64,000 nt of DNA from an uncultured Spirochaetales bacterium. GTDB taxonomy: Bacteria > Spirochaetota > Spirochaetia > Sphaerochaetales > Sphaerochaetaceae. The stretch covers positions 62,001 through 126,000 of the forward strand of contig CASEKE010000048.1 of NCBI GenBank assembly GCA_949288415.1, read 5' to 3'. Below the pieces are notes generated by a model. That model searched no databases and was not told the DNA's origin. It saw nothing but the letters and a program-made list of their open reading frames with translations. Positions 53,293-61,612 of this stretch are shown piece by piece. The stretch's first letter is position 1; every line of letters starts with the position of its first letter. The translations under genes were made by a program, and so were the position numbers.

Positions 53293-53420
53293 TTTGTCCT
53301 CCCATCGGGACGGCCATCTACGTTCCGGACAGGTCGTCCCTTACTGATGATAAGTCCATATCGCTACGTTTTCAAAGCCCTGAAGAAAAATTTTGCATCT
53401 TGAACGAAAAATCATGCCCA

Positions 53421-53438
53421 TGGTATTGAATAATACCA
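53421..53438 (+). promoter_or_regulatory. Operator-like palindrome before the activase gene
   Basis: TGGTATT-GAAT-AATACCA, 7-bp perfect arms, centred about 120 bp before the activase ATG. It overlaps a possible promoter (TTGAAC at 53400-53405 with TATTGA 18 nt downstream), so a bound regulator would block transcription. A half-site TTTGGTATTA occurs near 51735 before the TetR gene. Confidence 0.5.
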
Positions 53439-53548
53439 TCGCTTTGGTTTAAGTTCTTTTCAACGGATGGGGACTGTCCGTGTCCAAACTTCGACCGTTT
53501 TTTATTATTTTCTTTTGCAAAAAGAAGTTGAATGCAGGGGAGAAATTG

Positions 53549-56479
53549 ATGGAATACTATTTGGGAATAGATATCGGGAGTACCACGGTAAAGCTTGTGC
53601 TTGTGGACAGCTCCGAACAGTTGCTTTACAAATCCTATCGAAGGCATTTTTCGAGGACCAGCGAGATCGTTCTCGAGGAGTTGGAGAAGATAATGTCCAA
53701 GTACTCCAATATCGACGTCCACGTCGCAATGACCGGATCCGGAGGCCTCGATCTGAGCACGAAGGCAGGAATACCGTTCGTTCAGGAGGTCTTCGCGACG
53801 GGCAGCTATGTGGAAAAGTTCTATCCTGACACCGATGCGGCAATCGAACTTGGAGGAGAGGATGCCAAGATCATCTTCTTCGGTGCGTCCACCGACGAGA
53901 GGATGAACGGAACGTGCGCCGGAGGGACGGGAGCGTTCATCGACCAGATGGCGAGCCTCATAAACGTGAGCCTGGACGAGATGGACGAGCTCAGTCAGAC
54001 TACAGATGTGTCATATCCGATCGCATCCCGTTGCGGCGTATTCGCAAAGAGCGACATACAACCCCTGATCAACCAGGGCGCTAGCAAGGCAAGCATCGCG
54101 AGGAGCGTATACCGTGCCGTTGCGGACCAGACTATAGGCGGCCTTGCCGGCGGCCATCCCATAAAGGGCAACGTGCTTTTCCTCGGAGGTCCTCTGACAT
54201 TTACGAAGGGACTGAGGGAAGCGTTCACCGACGCATTGCCGGACATCAATCCGATTCTGCCGGAGGATACGGAATTCTTCGTCGCGTTCGGAGCCGCGTA
54301 TTTCGCCCATTCCGACGGAAAAACGCTCATACTCAGGGAACTTATCTCAAACATCCATCGTGCAAGCGAGATGAAGGGAGACCAGAACACTCTTGCGCCT
54401 CTTTTCACCAGTCATGCGGAATGGCAGGAGTTCAGCAAGGCGCACGAGAACTCCGCAGAGCTTTTCGAGACAGACAAGTCATCGAGCCGGATAGCGTACA
54501 TAGGTGTCGATTCCGGAAGCACCACGACGAAGCTCGTCGCGATCAACGAGAACTGCAGGATAATCTTCCAGGTATATTCGGCGAACATGGGCAGTCCTCT
54601 GGACACTGTCCGGCAGGAGCTGCTCGAGTTCCATGCGCAGTTCCCGTCGATCAAGGTGGCTGGGGTCACAGTTACGGGCTATGGCGAAGAGCTCATGAAG
54701 AGTGCGTTCTCCCTTGACCATGGAGTCGTCGAGACAGTGGCGCACTACAGGGCGGCACGTTTCTTCAAGAACGACGTCGACTTCATAATCGACATCGGCG
54801 GGCAGGACATGAAGTGCTTCTCCGTATCGGAGGACGGAATCGATGACATAACGCTGAACGAGGCGTGCTCCTCGGGCTGCGGCAGCTTTTTGGAGACATT
54901 CGCCAAGAGCATGGGTCTTTCGATAGAGCAGTTCTCGCATCTGGCACTCTTTGCGGAACATCCGGCGGACCTTGGTTCGAGGTGCACAGTATTCATGAAC
55001 TCTTCAGTGAAGCAGGCCCAGAAGAACGGTGCAAGCCTTGCCGACATCGCCGCAGGTCTTTCCATAAGCGTTGTCAAGAACGCTCTCTTCAAGGTTCTCA
55101 GGGTCCGTTCTGCCGAGGATCTGGGCAGGAACGTGGTCGTGCAGGGGGGAACGTTCCAGAACGACGCGGTGCTTCGGGCTTTCGAGCTTATGCTGGGGCG
55201 TTCGGTGATAAGGCCCTCGATTGCAGGACTCATGGGAGCAATGGGGGCAGCCCTTATAAGCCATGACATGTTCAAGGACGGGGAAAGTTCCATTTCGTGG
55301 CCACTTGTGGAGGAGTTCAGGCACGAGAGCAGGCATACGAAATGCTCGGGATGCCAGAACCATTGCGACCTGACCATAAACATTTTTCCGAACGGAAGAA
55401 GATACATCTCCGGTGCACGCTGCTCGAAGGGAGAAGGCAAGGGGAACAACGAGGTTCTGCCGAACCTTTACAGGTGGAAGAAGGAGGCCCTTTCGAAGTA
55501 TTTCGACATGAAGGCGGACGGGCCGGTCATCGGCATCCCGATGGTGCTGTATTTCTACGACCTTCTTCCGTTCTTCGCTACCGCGCTTCACGAGATGGGC
55601 TTCTCTGTTTCGGTCTCTGGATTCTCCACTAGGAATCTATACAGGAAGGGACAGATGACGATTCCTTCCGACACGATATGCTATGGCGCGAAGATTGCCC
55701 ACGGCCACGTGATGTTGCTTGCCGAGAAGAAGGTGGATGCCATCTTCTATCCTATGACAAGTTACAACATTGATGAGCACATGGCGGACAATCACTATAT
55801 GTGTCCTGTTGTGGCGTACTATCCTGAGGTTCTGAAGGCAAACGTCGAGGCTTTGGCCGATACGCGGTTTTTGACCCCGTTCCTCGATTTCTCGCACGAG
55901 GGGAATCTTGCACGGCAGCTGTTGGAGGCCCTCTCGCCCCTCAAGGGCGATCTGAACCTGCATCGCGTGTCTGCGGCGCTCGAGAAGGGCAGACAGGCTC
56001 AGGACAGCTATCGCAAGGCTCTTTCGGACGAGCGCGTGAAGGCCTTCGAATTCGCCCGCAGTCAAGGCCGCAAGATTGTCGTGCTTGCAGGAAGGCCATA
56101 CCATGTGGATCCGGAGCTCAACCATGGCATAGACGAGCTCCTCTCGTCCCTTGGATTCGTCGTGGTCACCGAGGATTCGTTTCCGCTTTCCAAGAAGAGG
56201 GAAAGGCACGTGCTCAACCAGTGGACCTACCACAACAGAATGTACAACGCAGCGGAAGCCATCAAGGATGAGCCCGATACCGAGCTGGTACAGCTCATCA
56301 GTTTCGGATGCGGCCTCGATGCGGTCACGAGCGACGAGGTCAAGGAGATACTCAAAGGAGAAGGCAAGCTCTATACTTCCCTCAAGATCGACGAGATAAA
56401 CAATCTCGGTGCGGCCAGGATAAGGCTCAGAAGCCTCGCGGCTGCGATGGACGAAAGGAAGAGAAAGCAGAATGGCTAA
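53549..56479 (+). CDS. 2-Hydroxyacyl-CoA dehydratase activase (tandem BcrAD/BadFG plus DUF2229)
   Basis: 976 aa. Two consecutive actin-like ATPase domains of the HgdC/BadFG type: GIDIGSTTVKLVLVD and GGEDAKIIFF in the first, GVDSGSTTTKLVAI and DIGGQDMKCFSV in the second. Each has the Fe-S cysteines (CAGGTGAF with SRCGVF; CSSGCGSF with SRCTVF). A CSGCQNHC cluster and a DUF2229 domain follow from about 610. The protein injects an electron, with ATP hydrolysis, into a 2-hydroxyacyl-CoA dehydratase. The usual relatives of this build are about 1400 aa because they also carry the part found in the next gene. AGGGGAG lies 6 nt before the ATG. Confidence 0.9.
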   Translation: MEYYLGIDIGSTTVKLVLVDSSEQLLYKSYRRHFSRTSEIVLEELEKIMSKYSNIDVHVAMTGSGGLDLSTKAGIPFVQEVFATGSYVEKFYPDTDAAIELGGEDAKIIFFGASTDERMNGTCAGGTGAFIDQMASLINVSLDEMDELSQTTDVSYPIASRCGVFAKSDIQPLINQGASKASIARSVYRAVADQTIGGLAGGHPIKGNVLFLGGPLTFTKGLREAFTDALPDINPILPEDTEFFVAFGAAYFAHSDGKTLILRELISNIHRASEMKGDQNTLAPLFTSHAEWQEFSKAHENSAELFETDKSSSRIAYIGVDSGSTTTKLVAINENCRIIFQVYSANMGSPLDTVRQELLEFHAQFPSIKVAGVTVTGYGEELMKSAFSLDHGVVETVAHYRAARFFKNDVDFIIDIGGQDMKCFSVSEDGIDDITLNEACSSGCGSFLETFAKSMGLSIEQFSHLALFAEHPADLGSRCTVFMNSSVKQAQKNGASLADIAAGLSISVVKNALFKVLRVRSAEDLGRNVVVQGGTFQNDAVLRAFELMLGRSVIRPSIAGLMGAMGAALISHDMFKDGESSISWPLVEEFRHESRHTKCSGCQNHCDLTINIFPNGRRYISGARCSKGEGKGNNEVLPNLYRWKKEALSKYFDMKADGPVIGIPMVLYFYDLLPFFATALHEMGFSVSVSGFSTRNLYRKGQMTIPSDTICYGAKIAHGHVMLLAEKKVDAIFYPMTSYNIDEHMADNHYMCPVVAYYPEVLKANVEALADTRFLTPFLDFSHEGNLARQLLEALSPLKGDLNLHRVSAALEKGRQAQDSYRKALSDERVKAFEFARSQGRKIVVLAGRPYHVDPELNHGIDELLSSLGFVVVTEDSFPLSKKRERHVLNQWTYHNRMYNAAEAIKDEPDTELVQLISFGCGLDAVTSDEVKEILKGEGKLYTSLKIDEINNLGAARIRLRSLAAAMDERKRKQNG

Positions 56480-57680
56480 GGATTTCAGGGACTATACGAT
56501 ACTTGTGCCGATGATGGCGGAGCCTCATTTCACTCTGATGGTGGATGCACTCAACAAGTCGGGATACAATTTCGAGATTCTTTCCACGGGATTCGAGCAG
56601 GTTATAGACTACGGCCTCAAGTTCGTCCACAACGACATGTGCTACCCTGCGCTTATAGTGATAGGGCAGTTCATAGAGGCTCTTTCATCCGGCAGGTACT
56701 CGGGCAGAAAGGTCGCGGTCCTTCTTCCCCAGACGGGAGGAGGCTGCAGGGCCTCGAACTATGTGTTCCTTCTTAGGAAGGCTCTGGAGAGATCCGGCTT
56801 CAAGGATGTACCCGTCATATCCCTGAACGCCTCCGGTATAGACGAGAACACGCTACACGTTCCGTTCGGCGTGCTGATGAAGCTCGTAAACGCCCTTTTC
56901 TACGGCGATTTCATCAGGCTTCTCTACAACCAGGCCAGAAGCCATGAGAAGAACAAAGGAGATTCGAAGAAGGTCTACGACGAGGCTGTCGCGTTCCTCT
57001 GCGACGGCTCGCGGATGACACACGGCTTCAGGAAGAACATAGAGCACATAGCGGACATGTTCGAGACCGTCGAGAGGACGGACGAAAGAAAGCCGGTCGT
57101 CGGCATCGTCGGAGAGATATATTTGAAGTACTCCCCGATAGGCAACAACTACCTCGAGGACTACCTCGTCGAGAAGGGGGCCGAACCGGTGACAAGCGCC
57201 CTGGCGGACTTCATGCTCTATTGCATGAACAATACCATAGTCGACCATAGGGTCTACAAGATGGAGGGGATATCATGGCTTCTGGTCAAGCCAGTGATGG
57301 ATTTTGCCGTGCATAGGGAGAAGATGATGAACGATGTCATAAGAAAACGTACCGGATTCAGGGGAAGCCATACTTTCAGGGACATAGAGAAGGCCAGAAG
57401 CGGGATAATAGACGTCGAGGTGAAGATGGGGGAGGGCTGGCTTCTTTCCTCCGAGATTGCCTCCTACATCGAGGAAGGGATCGAGAACGTCGTCATCGCG
57501 CAGCCCTTCGGATGCCTGCCGAACCACATCGTCGCCAGGGGCGCCCTTGCCAACATAAGGCGCAAGTATCCCGTGAGCAACGTCGTATCGGTGGACTACG
57601 ACCCGTCGGCATCCCGTGCAAACCAGGAGAACAGAATCAATCTGATGCTGATGAACGCCCGGAAGCTTCTCGAGAAGTGA
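56472..57680 (+). CDS. 2-Hydroxyglutaryl-CoA dehydratase D-component-like protein
   Basis: 402 aa. It reads as the C-terminal half of the long activase-related proteins, with the HgdB-type fold: NDMCYPALIVIGQFIEAL, LLPQTGGGCRASNYVFLLR, VGIVGEIYLKYSPIGNN, and VVIAQPFGCLPNHIVARGAL. The Cys in DMCYP, GGGCR and FGCLP are in the positions that bind the Fe-S cluster or substrate in dehydratases. It overlaps the activase gene by 8 bp, which makes coupled translation likely. The true substrate is unknown; no acyl-CoA transferase or dehydrogenase is next to it. Confidence 0.85.
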   Translation: MAKDFRDYTILVPMMAEPHFTLMVDALNKSGYNFEILSTGFEQVIDYGLKFVHNDMCYPALIVIGQFIEALSSGRYSGRKVAVLLPQTGGGCRASNYVFLLRKALERSGFKDVPVISLNASGIDENTLHVPFGVLMKLVNALFYGDFIRLLYNQARSHEKNKGDSKKVYDEAVAFLCDGSRMTHGFRKNIEHIADMFETVERTDERKPVVGIVGEIYLKYSPIGNNYLEDYLVEKGAEPVTSALADFMLYCMNNTIVDHRVYKMEGISWLLVKPVMDFAVHREKMMNDVIRKRTGFRGSHTFRDIEKARSGIIDVEVKMGEGWLLSSEIASYIEEGIENVVIAQPFGCLPNHIVARGALANIRRKYPVSNVVSVDYDPSASRANQENRINLMLMNARKLLEK

Positions 57681-57699
57681 TTTTTCCCTTTTGTCGGAC

Positions 57700-57725
57700 A
57701 GCCCGTATGAAATCGGGCTTTTTTT
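57700..57725 (+). terminator. Terminator of the activase unit
   Basis: Stem AGCCCG/CGGGCT (57700-57705 with 57714-57719), 8-nt loop, seven T. Confidence 0.88.
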
Positions 57726-57775
57726 GTATGATTTTCAGCTTCTTTATATCTGATTACCATACTGTTACAATATAA

Positions 57776-58471
57776 TTATGATATCAGCTTAGCTTGGAAT
57801 TTATATCCCGAATTTCGAACTGTCATTATGAGGTCGGGACAGTATTCTTCGGTCTTTGCCCTGATGTTTTTGATATGGCTGTCGACGATTCTTTCCGAGG
57901 TGCCTTCGTTCGGGTCGAAGCACGTCCTGAGGATCGTTTCCCTGGAGAGCGTCTCGCCGCAGTGCTCGCACAAAAAAAGAAGTACCCTGTATTCGGTCGA
58001 TGTGAGATGCAGCTTCTCGTCGTTGATGCTCGCAATCCTGAGTTCCTTGTTCAGCGCGATCTTGACCTTGCCGTTTGCATAGAGAAGTATCCTGGAGTTC
58101 CTGCGGCCTTCCGCTCTTCTCTCGAGTATCCTCGAGCACCTGAGGCAGAATTCCCTGTACGAGAAAGGCTTTTTCACATAGTCGTCGCATCCGAGCTCAT
58201 AGCTGAGTATGAGAATGCTCTCGAGGTCGCTGCTGCTCATGACGATCACGGGACAGGAGCTGCGCGCCTTTATTCCCTTTATAAGGTGCAGCAGCGAGAC
58301 GTCGTTGTTCTGCACCGAGATGACGGCAAGATCGATAGCCGTGTTCCGGCATGCCTCTTCGGTCTCTTCCGCAGTCTCCCTCTCGAGAACGACATGTCCT
58401 GAAAGAGAAAGGTATTCCTTTATTTTTTTCCTTTCGGAAGAATCCCGGTCTGTTATCAAAATCGTTGCCAT
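57776..58471 (-). CDS. OmpR-family response regulator with atypical receiver
   Basis: 231 aa. Receiver domain (1-120) begins ILITDRDSSERKKI and has the VKKPFSYREF segment with the conserved Lys. The phospho-acceptor site reads DLAVISVQNND where active receivers have DLvllDlmLPgmD: Ser takes the place of the Asp. The C-terminal winged helix (about 130-230) is normal: LHLTSTEYRVLLFL, SERIVDSHIKNIRAK, TVRNSGYKF. So DNA binding is probably not controlled by phosphorylation. No histidine kinase is adjacent. No clear ribosome site precedes the ATG. Confidence 0.86.
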   Translation of the reverse strand: MATILITDRDSSERKKIKEYLSLSGHVVLERETAEETEEACRNTAIDLAVISVQNNDVSLLHLIKGIKARSSCPVIVMSSSDLESILILSYELGCDDYVKKPFSYREFCLRCSRILERRAEGRRNSRILLYANGKVKIALNKELRIASINDEKLHLTSTEYRVLLFLCEHCGETLSRETILRTCFDPNEGTSERIVDSHIKNIRAKTEEYCPDLIMTVRNSGYKFQAKLIS

Positions 58472-58723
58472 ATAATGAGAAACTTAAGACTGCGGGGATG
58501 AATAAACAAGTGGAATAGGCCATAATGACGGAATAAACCAGAAATCTATATTTTTTCTTCACATATTCTACATATCGAGTCATTTTTCAACATTTTTCGG
58601 CTCTTTCGGGAAGTGTTTTCGACGAATTGCTTGCTTCTTCCGGATTTCCGCCGTCCGGCTTTTGCCGTATTTCTGCCTTCCATATGGAAAAAAATTCCAT
58701 GGAGAATTACAATCCGAGGTATC

Positions 58724-59824
58724 ATGATCGGTTTTGTCAAAAGGGAGATGACTTTCTCCATCGCATTTGTTCTCACCGTCCTGGCCATGGTGTTCTTTCC
58801 CCTTGGCGTAGGGGAATACATCGAGGCCATAGATTTCAGGATTCTTGCCCTCCTTTTCTCGCTCATGTCCGTCTCGGCTGGGCTGCGCAGGAGCGGATTC
58901 TTCCGCGACGTCTCGACTCTGCTGCTTCGCAAAGCCTCCGATTTCAGGAGACTTTCACTGCTGCTCGTGACAATCGTTTTCTTCACGTCCATGCTGGTGA
59001 CGAATGATGTGGCGCTTATCGTATTCGTTCCCTTCACCCTGATGATCCTGGAGGGCAGAGCAGGGGAGAAAAGTCTGATATATCTTGTAGTGATGGAGAC
59101 TATTGCGGCCAATCTGGGCTCGATGGCCACTCCTGTCGGCAACCCGCAGAACCTTTTTCTCTACTCCTATTACGGATTCTCCGCCTCGTCGTTCTTTTCG
59201 ATAATCCTACCCCTCGTGGCAGTAAGCTACGTTCTGGTGGCGGTCTCCACTGTCCTGCTCTGTTCGGAGAATGCTAATATCGCAATCCCGTCGTCGGAGA
59301 CAAAGGAGAACATGAAGGAGAGCCTCTTGTTCTTCTTCCTGCTGTTTCTTGCGCTACTTTCGGTCTTCAGGGTCCTGGATTACCGCATCCTGCTGCTGAT
59401 CGTCGTCGCGGCTCTTCTCGTCTTCGACAGGAAGATATTCTTCGATGTCGACTACATACTGCTGCTGACGTTCGTCTGTTTCTTCATTTTCTCCACTACG
59501 ATGGGCAGAATCCCTGCGGTAAGGGATTTCCTTGTCGTCCTCATGGACGAGAATGCACTGGTCACGTCGATGCTCACAAGCCAGGTGATAAGCAACGTAC
59601 CGTCGGCGGTGCTGCTCGCTCCGTTCAGCACGGACGGCGAGGCTCTTCTGGTAGGCACCGACATAGGTGGGCTCGGCACGCCTGTAGCTTCCCTGGCCTC
59701 GCTGATTTCCATGAAGTTCTTCTTTGCCCGTCCTTCTGCGTCGAAAGGCCGTTACATGGCGGTCTTCCTCGTTTTGAACTTCGCTTTCCTGCTCGTGCTA
59801 TATCTCTTCCATCTGCTGTTCTGA
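58724..59824 (+). CDS. SLC13/ArsB-NhaD-type ion transporter
   Basis: 366 aa with about ten helices. The segment MLVTNDVALIVFVPFTLM and ANLGSMATPVGNPQNLFLYS is the first hairpin motif of the IT superfamily (ArsB, NhaD, CitT), and QVISNVPSAVLLAPFST with GGLGTPVASLASLIS the second. It probably moves a carboxylate or a Na+/H+ pair. The ATG at 58724 has GAGG 4 nt upstream; a longer reading to 58613 lacks a site. It faces the response regulator gene on the other strand. Confidence 0.85.
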   Translation: MIGFVKREMTFSIAFVLTVLAMVFFPLGVGEYIEAIDFRILALLFSLMSVSAGLRRSGFFRDVSTLLLRKASDFRRLSLLLVTIVFFTSMLVTNDVALIVFVPFTLMILEGRAGEKSLIYLVVMETIAANLGSMATPVGNPQNLFLYSYYGFSASSFFSIILPLVAVSYVLVAVSTVLLCSENANIAIPSSETKENMKESLLFFFLLFLALLSVFRVLDYRILLLIVVAALLVFDRKIFFDVDYILLLTFVCFFIFSTTMGRIPAVRDFLVVLMDENALVTSMLTSQVISNVPSAVLLAPFSTDGEALLVGTDIGGLGTPVASLASLISMKFFFARPSASKGRYMAVFLVLNFAFLLVLYLFHLLF

Positions 59825-59847
59825 TGGCGCGGCGTGCATTGCGGTGG

Positions 59848-59853
59848 TAGAAT
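59848..59853 (+). promoter_or_regulatory. -10 element (TAGAAT) of the gene at 59860
   Basis: TAGAAT ending 6 nt before the ATG, no ribosome site. Leaderless geometry; the -35 is poor. Confidence 0.35.
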
Positions 59854-59859
59854 GCTCAT

Positions 59860-60081
59860 ATGTTCAGAAAGCGTAGAGCAAAAGAATCTTCCGGAATGGA
59901 TATGCGGCGCTTTGAGGCCGTGGTGATCGCCAGCATATGCACCGGCGAGCGCAGGGCAGGATTCCGCGACCGGAACACGGGTGTGTTCAAGGAAGTCATG
60001 TGCATACGGGATGACAGGGACTATGAGGCGTTCCTGGACGAGTTCGGACTTTCGAAAGGCGATGTGAAGGAGGAGTACTAG
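59860..60081 (+). CDS. Short hypothetical protein (73 aa)
   Basis: 73 aa, basic N-terminus and acidic C-terminus: RRFEAVVIASICTGERRAGF ... DDRDYEAFLDEFGLSKGDVK. No family recognised. Its stop overlaps that of the convergent TVP38 gene by 4 bp. Base use is like the neighbours. No ribosome site; a TAGAAT ends 6 nt before the ATG. Confidence 0.5.
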   Translation: MFRKRRAKESSGMDMRRFEAVVIASICTGERRAGFRDRNTGVFKEVMCIRDDRDYEAFLDEFGLSKGDVKEEY

Positions 60082-60779
60082 TCGGGATTGTTTTCCGGCT
60101 TTCTCTTCTCGTCCCGTCTTTCCTTCCGTCCTTCGAGGAATGATACCACCTTGTCGTGGAAAAACTTCCTGTAGAGGATCCCTGCTGCCAGCAGCAGGAT
60201 GAGTATCGCGGCTGCGATGGCTACCTTCTGCGGTGTGATGTCGGTTCCTATGCCTCCGAGTCCGGATGCGACCATGAGCCCCCATGGCCTGGCGACTATG
60301 GCTATCAGAGCGAACTTCCAAAACTTTATCCTGGTCAGGCCCGCGAGATAGCAGAGTATGTCGTCGGGGAAGATCGGGAGCAGGAATGCTATGAAGAGAA
60401 ATGCCGACGGTTTCTCGTAGAGCAGCGAGAGATACCTCCTGTCCTCTATCTTTGCCTCGAGCCTTCCGTGGTCGAATTTCTTCTTGAAGAACCGCACGAA
60501 CATGAACACCGCAATGGATCCCGATATCACCGCGAGGTACGTCAGGATGAACGTCGGGATCGCACCGAAGACCATCGCTCCGGCCGCTGCGGTCACGTTG
60601 CTCGGGATAGGGGCGAATATGACCGAGAGCAGCTGTACGAGGAAGAACACGAGATGGGAATACGGGGCCGTTCTTTCCAGAAGTCCCTCGATATCCTTCT
60701 GTGCATATATGATGAACCCGAAGAGGGCTATTGTCGCAAGCACTGTGATCGCCGCGATCGCTATAGATTTCTTTTTCAT
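60078..60779 (-). CDS. TVP38/TMEM64 (DedA-related) membrane protein
   Basis: 233 aa with five to six helices. The VTT/SNARE-associated core is seen as VQLLSVIFAPIPSNVTAAAG AMVFGA, FMVRFFKKKF-like loop and LLPIFPDDILCYLAGLTRIKFW (the F..P.D motif of the DedA family). Members help move phospholipids such as undecaprenyl phosphate or PE between leaflets. The ATG at 60779 has only a weak GGA site. Single gene. Confidence 0.88.
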   Translation of the reverse strand: MKKKSIAIAAITVLATIALFGFIIYAQKDIEGLLERTAPYSHLVFFLVQLLSVIFAPIPSNVTAAAGAMVFGAIPTFILTYLAVISGSIAVFMFVRFFKKKFDHGRLEAKIEDRRYLSLLYEKPSAFLFIAFLLPIFPDDILCYLAGLTRIKFWKFALIAIVARPWGLMVASGLGGIGTDITPQKVAIAAAILILLLAAGILYRKFFHDKVVSFLEGRKERRDEKRKPENNPD

Positions 60780-60848
60780 TTTTCCGCGTTGGAAATATAT
60801 TCTACCAATTTGTGGAAATTATGGATAGGACAGGTCTTTTCCATGTTT

Positions 60849-61346
60849 TCATTTTTTCTTCGGCAGAGGAAGAAACATATCGTGCCATGCGACGTTCCCG
60901 TGGACGGAACATGATATTCCCCGGTCGATGAAGCCATGCGGAACGTAGAACGGGAGAAGGGCCTTCTTGCATGTGAGAAATACGCCTTTCCTTCCTTCCT
61001 TTTCCGCCTTCATGATCAGTGACTTGAGCAGGAGACCCCCGATTCCACTTCCTCTGGCCTCAGGGATTACCGATATTCCAAGAACGCTCTGGTATGAGCC
61101 AAGCGGATCGTCCAGGCATTCGTCCTCGTACATTGCGTCTTCAATCCTGTCTGCATCAGTCCTGAGCCCGTCGATGAAGCCGAGGATAGTCCCGTCCTCC
61201 TCCGCGATCAGGAACCCGTCGGGGTAGGAGGAAAAACGCCTTTCGAGCTTTTCCCTGCTCGCTCCTTCCTCCGGCGGAAAGCACATCGCCTCGATTTCCG
61301 CCAGTCTTGCGATCTCGTCTTTTCTCGGTTGCCTTATCACTGCCAT
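60849..61346 (-). CDS. GNAT-family N-acetyltransferase
   Basis: 165 aa. GNAT core: IRQPRKDEIARLAEIEAMCF at the start, VLGISVIPEARGSGIGGLLLKSLI with the acetyl-CoA loop RGSGIG, and a C-terminal FYVPHGFIDRG strand. It is the YitH/YhbS-like short type. The ATG at 61346 has no ribosome site; TATAAT ends exactly 6 nt upstream, so a leaderless mRNA is predicted. Substrate unknown. Confidence 0.86.
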   Translation of the reverse strand: MAVIRQPRKDEIARLAEIEAMCFPPEEGASREKLERRFSSYPDGFLIAEEDGTILGFIDGLRTDADRIEDAMYEDECLDDPLGSYQSVLGISVIPEARGSGIGGLLLKSLIMKAEKEGRKGVFLTCKKALLPFYVPHGFIDRGISCSVHGNVAWHDMFLPLPKKK

Positions 61347-61352
61347 GCGAAG

Positions 61353-61358
61353 ATTATA
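61353..61358 (-). promoter_or_regulatory. -10 element (TATAAT) of the GNAT gene at 61346
   Basis: Perfect TATAAT on the minus strand ending 6 nt before the ATG, with TTGCAT 18 nt upstream (61382-61377). Confidence 0.55.
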
Positions 61359-61428
61359 GGAAAACATGGGGCATGGATGCAAGAATGCCACTGGAAGAGA
61401 TTGCCCGAATCGATTATCATAGAGCCAT

Positions 61429-61500
61429 GGTCCTGTAGTTTAATGGATAAAACTGCAGAATCCGGATCTGCCGATCTGAGTTCGATTCTCAGCAGGACTA
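61429..61500 (+). tRNA. tRNA-Arg (anticodon CCG)
   Basis: 72-nt cloverleaf: acceptor GGTCCTG/CAGGACT with G1-U72, D arm GTTT/AAAC, anticodon stem GCAGA/TCTGC with loop ATCCGGA (anticodon CCG), T arm CTGAG/CTCAG with TTCGATT. Discriminator A; no encoded CCA. Confidence 0.92.
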
Positions 61501-61502
61501 TG

Positions 61503-61528
61503 AGGAGACAAGAATGTCTCCTTTTTTT
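61503..61528 (+). terminator. Terminator after tRNA-Arg
   Basis: 7-bp stem AGGAGAC/GTCTCCT (61503-61509 with 61516-61522), 6-nt loop, then a run of T. Confidence 0.88.
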
Positions 61529-61577
61529 CTTCATTTGCATCATACCTTTCGTTTGCCACGTCTGGACTTGCGTAGTC

Positions 61578-61606
61578 TTGCCGGTGAAGCAATCGGACAA
61601 TATAAT
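61578..61606 (+). promoter_or_regulatory. Promoter of the GNAT gene at 61613, leaderless geometry
   Basis: TTGCCG (61578-61583), 17-nt spacer, perfect TATAAT (61601-61606), then 6 nt to the ATG. No ribosome site other than a stray GGAAGA within those 6 nt. Confidence 0.65.
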
Positions 61607-61612
61607 GGAAGA

